DNA from: Gracilimonas sp965227785
Lineage (GTDB): Bacteria > Bacteroidota > Rhodothermia > Balneolales > Balneolaceae
Assembly (NCBI RefSeq): GCF_965227785.1
Contig: NZ_OZ245785.1
Location: forward strand, 248,001-312,000
DNA length: 64,000 nt
Reading direction: 5' to 3'
This document shows, in pieces, positions 43,996 to 52,028 of the stretch (the first letter of the stretch is position 1; each line of letters starts with the position of its first letter). Made by a program: the position numbers and the translations under genes. Under the pieces are notes generated by a model. The model was not told the origin of the DNA, made no database searches, and saw only the letters and a program-made list of their open reading frames with translations.

Positions 43996-46900
43996 ATGAA
44001 TAAAGTTACTTCCGGTTTAGTTTTTCTTTTTGCGGTCTTGTTTTTTGCACAGGATTATGCAACCGCTCAAAACGTGCCTGAATTTCTCAAAGATCCACAA
44101 TACCGCTCCAGCAGGGAGTACAGAAAGAGTGCTGAATCTGATGGAAACCGGGTTTGGATTACCTTTCATAATACCGGTCTTCTGGGTGGTGTAGGTGAAA
44201 TTCGTGGGCAGTGGCCAAGGGGTTCGGACGTAAACTACATTGGGGATGTATCTCCGGTTATCTCACTGGAAATTCCTGTTGACACTAATGGTGACGGAGA
44301 AGCCGATTCGTTGGTTCAGCATTCAGTTACCAACTTTGGTCCCCGGGCAGGGCAGAGTATCCGTCCCGGTCAAACACAATTCTGGGGTTTTGAACCTATG
44401 GCCGGTTTTGCTAATGATGATGGAGAAAATGACCGTCCGGCCATCAGCGTGGATGAATCTACCTGGCCAAACCGATGGCCGGATCAGCCAGCCTGGATAG
44501 CTCCCGATGGCAGTCCTGAATGGAATGGGTTCTTCGGCCGGGGAATCCAAAACGCGGATTTTGAGACCTATTTTTGGACAGACGATCACAATGATAAGTT
44601 CATGAATGACCTGGCTAATCAGGGTGAAATCTCACCATTTGAACCAGACAGCACCGATCCATCCCGTGACGGACAAGGCTTGGCAATGAGCGTTCGGGGC
44701 CTGCAATGGTCACAATTCCTGGCACAGGATGCCATGTTTTATATCTACGAGCTAACCAACACCAGTACAACTACTTACCCGAGGGTTTCCGTTGGCTTGG
44801 TTGTGGGGACAGCTGCCGGAGAAAGTGCGGTTTCCGGTACCGGTGATACTCAGGATGATCTGGCTTTCTTCGATCAGGCAAACCGAATTGTGTATTCCTG
44901 GGATGCCGATGGAACCAATAATGACGGTAACGATGTGGGCTACGTTGGGTATGCCTTCATGGAAAGTCCCGGCGACCCCGAAGACGGTATTGATAACGAT
45001 GGAGACGGAGATCCCAATCAGCTGAATATTGATGGGTTCCCTTATGTAGATCCATCGTTAGCAGGGCAGGGTAATATATTTCAAAGTCAGGACTTTCAAC
45101 CCAGAACGCTGAGTGAAGGCGACCCTATAATCCTGATTGATGAAGAAACAGGGGATCGTTCATATATCTTTTTGGGAAGTGGTACTACAACGGTAACGTC
45201 TCAGGGAATTGAATATCAACTTTCTCCTGGTATGACCTTGGAAGAAGTCACTAAAGAAGTTCAGAACCGAAATGAAACCATTACCGTAACCGAGAAAAAC
45301 CTGATTGATGACGATCTTGATGGCTTAATCGATGAAGATATCAACCTGCACTTTGAGCGACGTCAACAGGAAATTACCGGGAATATTCGCTTCCTTCCTG
45401 CACTTTATTACAAGAATTATATTGGCTTTGCTGAGGATGTAGGTAATGGAACGGCAACCCGGCAAGACTCTATAACTCACGGTTTATTAAATCCAATGAT
45501 TGATGAGTCCAACACAGATGGAATTGACAACGACTCAGACTGGAACCCACTTACGGATGATGTGGGAGCCGATGGTGTTTCCGGGACCGGAGATGCCGGT
45601 GAAGGAGATGGCGTTCCAACTATCGGAGAGCCCAATTTTGAGAACCTTGATGTGGATGAAACCGATCAGGTCGGACTTTCCAGTTTCTATTATTTCACAC
45701 CTCCTGGAGCTGTACGTCTGAATCAGGATGAACAGGTTTGGGATGCGATGTCTCCGGGATTTTTCACTCCGAACAATCAGCTAAATGAAGACCGGCAGGC
45801 CGGTGGTGTGGATGGTGATTTCATCTTTAGCTCCGGCTATTTCCGACTCGAACCGGGTGAAACTATCCGTTTCTCCCTGGCTCTGGTATTTGGTGAAGAC
45901 CTTGCCAATATCACAAACAACGTGCAGACCATTCAGGAGATCTATAACCGGAATTATAATTTTGCCCGTCCGCCAGAAAAACCAACGCTTAAAGCGGCTG
46001 TAGGTGATGAACGAGTTACCCTGTACTGGAATAGTATTGCTGAAGAAAGTATTGATCCGATTTTAGGACAGGATTTTGAAGGCTACAAAATCTTTAAAAG
46101 TACCGATCCGAATTTCCTTGATCCGGGCAGAATTACCGATGCCTTTGGAAACGATGCTCTGTTGGAGCCGATTGCTCAGTTTGATTTGGACAATGGGATA
46201 AACGGTCTTTGGCAGGCAGCAGAAGATACGTCCACCGGTCAAAACGACCCGACCTATGTATATAATCCTGACCTCGCTGATCGTGTACGTGGTGTTCCTT
46301 TCTACTTAGGAGATGACACCGGCCTGAAGCACTCTTTTGTTGATACCAACGTGGTGAACGGCCAAACTTATTATTATGCGCTTGCTGCTTATGACAGAGG
46401 AAGTATAGATTTCTATCCGGCAGAAAATAACTTTTCCGTTACTATTCGGGATGACGGCTCTACCGTTACTGATATTAACGTGGTAGAAGTAGAACCAAAT
46501 ACTCCTGTCTTAGGATATCAGGCCGGATCTGTTGTGGGTGACGTCGGTCATCCACAGGGAACAGCAACCGGGGATGTTTTTGTAGAAGTTCTGGATCCGG
46601 TATTCCTGAAAGAAAATGCAGAGTACGAAGTTCGCTTCCCTGGAAATACCTATCCGGCAACCACCTATTCTGTAGTTAATAATGGAGATATCATTCTCTC
46701 AGATGTACCACTCTCGGATGCAGAATCAAACATTTTCGACGGTATGAGGCTTGCTTTTCAGAATGATGAAACCCGAATCAATCAGGACGAGTCAGGGTGG
46801 GCTGATGAGGATTCGCTTAAAATTGAGGTGCTGGTTCGTGATGGTACGCTAAGCAACAGTCCATTTTGGCAGTTTACCGCTCTTAAGGCTCCTTATGATT

Positions 46901-47634
46901 ATGAAATTGAATTTTTCGATCAGGATGTAGCTACCTCTCTGGATACCGTGAACGGTACCGGACCAAGTGCCAGAAATACTCCGGCTGTGGATGTCAACTT
47001 CACCGTAACCAATACTGTGACAGGAGAAGAAGTCCCTTTCGCTTTTGACGAGACACAGGGTACTCAGGACGGTCGATTGGGTGACCGGGAATTCGTTTAT
47101 ATCTACGACAGCTTTGGTGATTCACTTAGTCCTGTGTTTGAATTCCGAATTGTATATGAAACGGTGCTGGGGCAAGGCCGCGTACCAACCGGAGAGCTTC
47201 CGGAAGCCGGTGACATTTATGAAATCAAGACGTATAAGTCGTTTGGTTCCGGTGACAGGTATTCATACACCACTAAATCATCTAATGTGGATAATGAATC
47301 AGCTCAGGATCAGCTCGATCAGGTTAGAGTGGTTCCGAACCCGTATGTAAGCGCAGCCAGTTGGGAAGGGAAATTACCCCCAACTATTACCAGTGGCCGG
47401 GGAGAACGTAAAATTCAGTTTCAGAATGTACCTGATGGTTCTACGATAAGGATCTTCACGGTTCGCGGAGAGCTGGTACGTGAACTACAGCATGATGCTT
47501 CTATCGACCGAGGATATGTGGATTGGGACTTGCGGACGAGGGAGAATCTGGATGTGGCGTATGGAGTCTACTATTATCATCTGAAAGCTCCGGGCGTTGG
47601 TACTAAAACAGGAAAAATTGCACTAATTAAATGA
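43996..47634 (+). CDS. Large secreted protein with Ca-binding loops, FN3-like region and C-terminal sorting domain
   Basis: A 1212-residue protein. The start is ATG 43996, directly before a signal peptide (MNKVTSGLVFLFAVLFFAQDYATAQ); earlier TTG/ATG codons only add a polar stretch. It contains several Asp/Asn-rich loops (DTNGDGEADS, DGIDNDGDGDPNQ, DDDLDGLIDED) like EF-hand or thrombospondin-3 repeats. Near residue 670 is a fibronectin-III-like start (PEKPTLKAAVGDERVTLYWNSIAEES). The C-terminal ~100 residues (VVPNPYVSAASWEG to TGKIALIK) resemble type IX secretion sorting domains. A surface role in glucan use is inferred from position. Its stop overlaps the next ATG. Confidence 0.7.
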   Translation: MNKVTSGLVFLFAVLFFAQDYATAQNVPEFLKDPQYRSSREYRKSAESDGNRVWITFHNTGLLGGVGEIRGQWPRGSDVNYIGDVSPVISLEIPVDTNGDGEADSLVQHSVTNFGPRAGQSIRPGQTQFWGFEPMAGFANDDGENDRPAISVDESTWPNRWPDQPAWIAPDGSPEWNGFFGRGIQNADFETYFWTDDHNDKFMNDLANQGEISPFEPDSTDPSRDGQGLAMSVRGLQWSQFLAQDAMFYIYELTNTSTTTYPRVSVGLVVGTAAGESAVSGTGDTQDDLAFFDQANRIVYSWDADGTNNDGNDVGYVGYAFMESPGDPEDGIDNDGDGDPNQLNIDGFPYVDPSLAGQGNIFQSQDFQPRTLSEGDPIILIDEETGDRSYIFLGSGTTTVTSQGIEYQLSPGMTLEEVTKEVQNRNETITVTEKNLIDDDLDGLIDEDINLHFERRQQEITGNIRFLPALYYKNYIGFAEDVGNGTATRQDSITHGLLNPMIDESNTDGIDNDSDWNPLTDDVGADGVSGTGDAGEGDGVPTIGEPNFENLDVDETDQVGLSSFYYFTPPGAVRLNQDEQVWDAMSPGFFTPNNQLNEDRQAGGVDGDFIFSSGYFRLEPGETIRFSLALVFGEDLANITNNVQTIQEIYNRNYNFARPPEKPTLKAAVGDERVTLYWNSIAEESIDPILGQDFEGYKIFKSTDPNFLDPGRITDAFGNDALLEPIAQFDLDNGINGLWQAAEDTSTGQNDPTYVYNPDLADRVRGVPFYLGDDTGLKHSFVDTNVVNGQTYYYALAAYDRGSIDFYPAENNFSVTIRDDGSTVTDINVVEVEPNTPVLGYQAGSVVGDVGHPQGTATGDVFVEVLDPVFLKENAEYEVRFPGNTYPATTYSVVNNGDIILSDVPLSDAESNIFDGMRLAFQNDETRINQDESGWADEDSLKIEVLVRDGTLSNSPFWQFTALKAPYDYEIEFFDQDVATSLDTVNGTGPSARNTPAVDVNFTVTNTVTGEEVPFAFDETQGTQDGRLGDREFVYIYDSFGDSLSPVFEFRIVYETVLGQGRVPTGELPEAGDIYEIKTYKSFGSGDRYSYTTKSSNVDNESAQDQLDQVRVVPNPYVSAASWEGKLPPTITSGRGERKIQFQNVPDGSTIRIFTVRGELVRELQHDASIDRGYVDWDLRTRENLDVAYGVYYYHLKAPGVGTKTGKIALIK

Positions 47635-47648
47635 TGAAAGGTCAAACA

Positions 47649-48674
47649 ATGAACATAGTTAAGGCAGTCAAGTACTGTTTGTTGTTAGCAACCAGCGCGG
47701 TTTTAGCAACGAATGTGCAGGCACAGGATAAAGTTGGAACTACAGCCGCCGCTTTTTTAAGTATTACTTCTGGTGCCAAAGCCACGGCGATGGGGGGTGC
47801 TTATGTGGCCATAGCTGACGACGGAAGCTCCATGTTTTGGAACCCCGCAGGAATGGCACAACTTGAAAATAATACAGTGACATTCTCGAATATGAACTGG
47901 TTCCTTGACTCCCAAATTCAGGATGCTTCAGTGGTTATAAATGGAGGAAATCTTGGTAATTTTGCTCTTTCCGTTCGTGCGATTGATCATGGAGAAATTG
48001 AGGTAAGAACCATAGAGATACCGGAAGGAACTGGAGAGGTGTTTACTCCAACAAACCTGGCTGTAGCCGTTTCATATTCACGATTTATTACCGATCAGTT
48101 TTCTATAGGTGCAAACACAAAGTTTGTGCAGGAGAAGATCTGGAATGAGTCGGCCACCGGTTTTGCGGTTGATCTTGGAGTGTTTTATCGCACCAATTTC
48201 AGAAACCTCAGAATCGGGATGTCGATGACGAATTTCGGTAATGAAATGAAGATGTCGGGTGACGACCTGCGCCAAGCCATCGATATTGATGAAAGTATAA
48301 ATGGCAATAATGACAGACTGGAAGGGTACCTCGGTACCGATTCATGGCCGATGCCGCTATTGTTTAAAGTGGGGCTAGCCATTGATGCCTTGGATATTGA
48401 AAGCCATAAAGTAGAGCTGGCTATTGATGCCAAACACCCAAGCGACAACTCAGAAAGTATTGATCTTGGACTAGAATATGGATTTAACGACCTGTTGTTT
48501 TTAAGAGGGGGTTACCGAAGCCTGTTTTCCTCCCAGATAGAAGATCAGGGATTTACGGCCGGATTTGGACTGAAGTACGACTTTAACGGAATAGGGGCAA
48601 ACTTCGGAGCAACCTATATGACGCACGAATATTTGGAAGATCCCATTCTGTGGACCTTACAGATTGATTTTTAA
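47649..48674 (+). CDS. PorV/PorQ-family outer-membrane beta-barrel protein
   Basis: A 341-residue protein (or 347 from ATG 47631, which overlaps the previous stop). ATG 47649 is preferred because AAAGG precedes it. After the signal peptide comes the family's conserved start GTTAAAFLSITSGAKATAMGGAYVAIADDGSSMFWNPAGMAQL. PorV shuttles type IX cargo across the outer membrane in Bacteroidota. Here it sits between two proteins carrying sorting domains, suggesting a shuttle for this locus. Confidence 0.82.
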   Translation: MNIVKAVKYCLLLATSAVLATNVQAQDKVGTTAAAFLSITSGAKATAMGGAYVAIADDGSSMFWNPAGMAQLENNTVTFSNMNWFLDSQIQDASVVINGGNLGNFALSVRAIDHGEIEVRTIEIPEGTGEVFTPTNLAVAVSYSRFITDQFSIGANTKFVQEKIWNESATGFAVDLGVFYRTNFRNLRIGMSMTNFGNEMKMSGDDLRQAIDIDESINGNNDRLEGYLGTDSWPMPLLFKVGLAIDALDIESHKVELAIDAKHPSDNSESIDLGLEYGFNDLLFLRGGYRSLFSSQIEDQGFTAGFGLKYDFNGIGANFGATYMTHEYLEDPILWTLQIDF

Positions 48675-48725
48675 TAAGAAGAAACTGCACACGCAGAAAC
48701 AATAACAATAAACATAGGAGCAACT

Positions 48726-50927
48726 ATGAAAAAGGTTACAACCTTATTCAGTACAGCACTTTTGATGGCCCTTCTCGGACTTTCATCAGTGTATGCACAG
48801 GTTATTTCCATCGAAGCTGCGAAAGACAGTACTGATGGAACAGTAGTAACTGTGCGAGGAATTGCTATCACACCCGCTTTGGAATCTGATTCCAGAACAT
48901 CCTTCTATATTCAGGATAATGGTGTAGGACTTAATATTTTTGATTTCGGAACCCCCGCCAAAGATATTAGTGCCGGAGATAGTGTAGAAGTAACTGGGGA
49001 ACTCGATACATTCAATGGACTTAGAGAAATTGTAGTAGACGATGTTTCTACAGATATCACAGTAATTAATTCAGGAAATGAGCTTCCTGCGCCACGTGTT
49101 ATCACTTATGAAGAGTTTGTGGAAGCAGCAACCCAAGAAACAGATACAGCCGGTATTCAAGGTACGTTGGTTAGAATAAACGATCTGGTTACCACCCCTG
49201 GTGACTGGCCAGCTGATGAGTCATCCGGTTCAACCAATGTGGATGCATTTCTGAATGCTGATAGCAGTGAAGTACCTATCAGATTACTTGCACAAACTGA
49301 AGCAATAGGGGTAACACCTCCGGCAAGGTTTGATATTATCGGCGTGGTTGGAACATTTAATGGTTCTCAAATTTCCCCCCGATTTGCCAGTGACATCAAA
49401 GGTTATTACGACATTACTTTCCAGGCTGATATGAATGACATCATTGATTCAGCTGCATTTATTCCTGGAGATGATTTCGTTACCATCCCTGGATCCATGA
49501 ACGGTTGGGATACCGCAGCTGATACTCTTACTGATGGTGATGAAGATGGTGTTTACACTAAAACTATATCCTTAGCTGAAGGAGATTACGCATTCAAATA
49601 CCATATCTACTCCAATTCAGGTAGAATTAACGGAGGTTATGAAAGCCGAGGCGACAACCGAACCTTTACGGTAAGTATGGATTCTACCCTCGGAGCCGAA
49701 GAGCCTGAGTTTGATTATGATGACTTAAACAACGCTACATTTGGTGAAGTTGAGTTATTCTTCCAGGTAGATATGTCTATTCAGGAACTGAATGGAAACT
49801 TTGATCCTCAAACAGAATCTGTTTCTGTTACAGGTGCCTTCGAAGCAGATTGGAGTGCGGGTACTTATAACCTCACCGAGTCTCAAACTGAAGGTATTTA
49901 CGAAGGTTCTGTTACATTCAGTACCGATAAACCGATCCCAAGTACCTATGCATACAAGTTTACCATAGTGAATGCTGATGAGTCTGTAACTTGGGAAAGT
50001 GGTGACAACAAGATGATCACCGTTACGGAAGATGGATTGTTCCAAGGCCGTTACCTGGCTCAGAATGCTCCTGATGGCAACATCCCTTACTTCGATGGAA
50101 TAACCCCAAGCGACGTATTCACTGAAGATACTGATGTAGTATTTGAAGTAGACCTGCGTGCTGCTTACTACCACCTTGCAGATAGCTCAGCACTTCCTGC
50201 TGACGTACAAGCCGGTGGCGGACAGGATTCTACCATTAACTTCCTTTCCGGTAACGGACCTCTGTTAGCCGGTGGATGGGAAGACTGGGGACCGGTTCTC
50301 GGCGGAGCTGAAGACCTCAAGTTCAATGATAATGGAGAAGACGGTGATGTGGAAGCTGGAGACTCACTGTGGACTCTTACCAAGTCTTATGTTTCTGGTG
50401 ATGCCCGTGTAGGTGCCTTTAAGTTAGGTATCAACGGATATGACAACGAAGCCGGTTTTGGTGCCGATCACAATGTGCGTATTAGTGGTTCCAAAGTAGA
50501 AGTAGTATTTGGTGGATTCGTTCGAGGAGATTCTGTTTATGATGATCTGTATGACGAATACATCCTCGCTACTACCGAAGGACCAACCGTAGTTCGACGT
50601 GGTGGTAAAGGTGATAACGATGTAGTTGTTTCTAACGAGAACGAAGAAATCACGACTACACCGGAAGAATTCTCACTGAGCCAAAACTATCCGAACCCAT
50701 TCAACCCGACAACGAACATTAACTTCACGTTGCCATCTGCAACTCAGGTTACGTTGACGGTTTACAATATTCTTGGACAGCAAGTTGCTCAATTAGTAAA
50801 TGGTCGCATGACAGCCGGACAGCATACGGTTCAGTTCGATGCGTCTAAACTTGCATCTGGCATGTATCTCTACCGAATTGAGGCAGGTACATTTACCCAG
50901 AACAAGAAAATGATGTTAATCAAGTAG
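48726..50927 (+). CDS. Secreted starch-binding-like protein with C-terminal sorting domain
   Basis: A 733-residue protein. It has a signal peptide (to VYAQ), an OB-fold-like domain at ~25-220 (GTVVTVRGIAITPALESDSRTSFYIQDN), two or three carbohydrate-binding-like modules (VTIPGSMNGWDTAADTLTDGDEDGVYTKTISLAEGDYAFKYHI; VSVTGAFEADWSAGTYNLT) and a C-terminal sorting domain (SLSQNYPNPFNPTTNINF to KKMMLIK). The modules look like CBM20/CBM48-type starch binders, so it may play the part of SusE/SusF. It has AGGAG before the ATG and a terminator after the stop. Confidence 0.75.
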   Translation: MKKVTTLFSTALLMALLGLSSVYAQVISIEAAKDSTDGTVVTVRGIAITPALESDSRTSFYIQDNGVGLNIFDFGTPAKDISAGDSVEVTGELDTFNGLREIVVDDVSTDITVINSGNELPAPRVITYEEFVEAATQETDTAGIQGTLVRINDLVTTPGDWPADESSGSTNVDAFLNADSSEVPIRLLAQTEAIGVTPPARFDIIGVVGTFNGSQISPRFASDIKGYYDITFQADMNDIIDSAAFIPGDDFVTIPGSMNGWDTAADTLTDGDEDGVYTKTISLAEGDYAFKYHIYSNSGRINGGYESRGDNRTFTVSMDSTLGAEEPEFDYDDLNNATFGEVELFFQVDMSIQELNGNFDPQTESVSVTGAFEADWSAGTYNLTESQTEGIYEGSVTFSTDKPIPSTYAYKFTIVNADESVTWESGDNKMITVTEDGLFQGRYLAQNAPDGNIPYFDGITPSDVFTEDTDVVFEVDLRAAYYHLADSSALPADVQAGGGQDSTINFLSGNGPLLAGGWEDWGPVLGGAEDLKFNDNGEDGDVEAGDSLWTLTKSYVSGDARVGAFKLGINGYDNEAGFGADHNVRISGSKVEVVFGGFVRGDSVYDDLYDEYILATTEGPTVVRRGGKGDNDVVVSNENEEITTTPEEFSLSQNYPNPFNPTTNINFTLPSATQVTLTVYNILGQQVAQLVNGRMTAGQHTVQFDASKLASGMYLYRIEAGTFTQNKKMMLIK

Positions 50928-50956
50928 ATTGATTACTCAATAATAAGTCTTTTATT

Positions 50957-50987
50957 CGCAGGTACTTTGAACGGTGCCTGCGTTTTC
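50957..50987 (+). terminator. Terminator before the LacI gene
   Basis: A 9-bp stem with one G-U pair, CGCAGGTAC (50957-50965) with GTGCCTGCG (50974-50982), followed by TTTT. It separates the receptor operon from the regulator. Confidence 0.8.
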
Positions 50988-51004
50988 TAACAAACTCACT
51001 CGAT

Positions 51005-52018
51005 TTGCCAGCAACTATATACGATATCGCAAAAAAAGCAGGTGTTAGTATTGCCACGGTTTCCCGTGTATTCAATAACAGCGCCAACGTATCTGACAAA
51101 GCCAGGAAGAAAGTTCTGGCTGTGGCAGATGAAATGGGGTATCATCCTCAGGCATTTGCCCAGGGTCTTGCCAGCCGCAAAAGCAATACGGTGATGATTG
51201 TAGTGCCGGTTATTTCGAACTATTTCTTCATGGAAGTATTGGGAGGGATACAGGATAAGCTCAGCAAAGAAAATTATGAGCTCAGCATCTTCAATATCTC
51301 CCCAAACAAAGATGTGCAGGAACAAGTAGAGCATGTTCTTAAACGAAGATGGGCAGAAGGCTACCTCTTTATTTCCATTCATCTGAATGATAAAGACTGG
51401 AGCAAGCTCCAAAAGTATAACGTACCCATTACCCTTGTGGATGAACACTACGAAGGATTCGATTCTGTGAGTGTTGACAACGCCCAGGGGGCTTACCGGG
51501 CTGCAAAAAGTTTGTTTAAAAATGGCTACCAACGGGTGGCCATGCTTTCCGCTCTGGAGACATCTAAGCCCATCCGGGATCGGATTGTGGGTTATAAAAA
51601 AGCTCTCGGTGAATTCGACATTCCTTTCGATCAAAATCTGGTGGTTACCGGTGATAACATGTACCGGGATGGATTTACCGAGCGGGCCGGGTATGAGGCT
51701 ATGATCAAAATTCTGACTATGGATCCCACGCCGGAAGCTTGTTTTTGTGCATCCGATATCCAGGCAGTGGGAGCTCTCAAAGCTATGCAGGATACCGGGA
51801 AGCAAATCCCGATTATTGGCTATGATGATATTGAATTAGCAGAATACATGGGGTTATCCACTATTCGTCAGCCTATGCGAGATATGGGCTTTTTTGCCAC
51901 CCAGAACCTAATTGAACGAATGAACAAACCGGACAAGGCGGTCTCTCAAACCATTTATACCCCCGAATTGATAACCCGAACGTCTACTGAAGTAAACGGG
52001 AAGAAAATTGACGTCTAA
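51005..52018 (+). CDS. LacI-family transcriptional regulator of the maltodextrin locus
   Basis: A 337-residue protein with an N-terminal helix-turn-helix and hinge (ATIYDIAKKAGVSIATVSRVFNNSANVSDKARKKVLAVADEMGYHP) and a periplasmic-binding-like sugar domain (VIVVPVISNYFF, PIIGYDDIELAEYMGLSTIRQPM). The start is TTG 51005; no ATG is available. By position it should control the surrounding starch genes and bind the palindromes before the TonB receptor, in the manner of MalR/SusR-type regulators. It is followed tightly by the first amylase. Confidence 0.93.
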   Translation: MPATIYDIAKKAGVSIATVSRVFNNSANVSDKARKKVLAVADEMGYHPQAFAQGLASRKSNTVMIVVPVISNYFFMEVLGGIQDKLSKENYELSIFNISPNKDVQEQVEHVLKRRWAEGYLFISIHLNDKDWSKLQKYNVPITLVDEHYEGFDSVSVDNAQGAYRAAKSLFKNGYQRVAMLSALETSKPIRDRIVGYKKALGEFDIPFDQNLVVTGDNMYRDGFTERAGYEAMIKILTMDPTPEACFCASDIQAVGALKAMQDTGKQIPIIGYDDIELAEYMGLSTIRQPMRDMGFFATQNLIERMNKPDKAVSQTIYTPELITRTSTEVNGKKIDV

Positions 52019-52028
52019 ACCATTCTCC

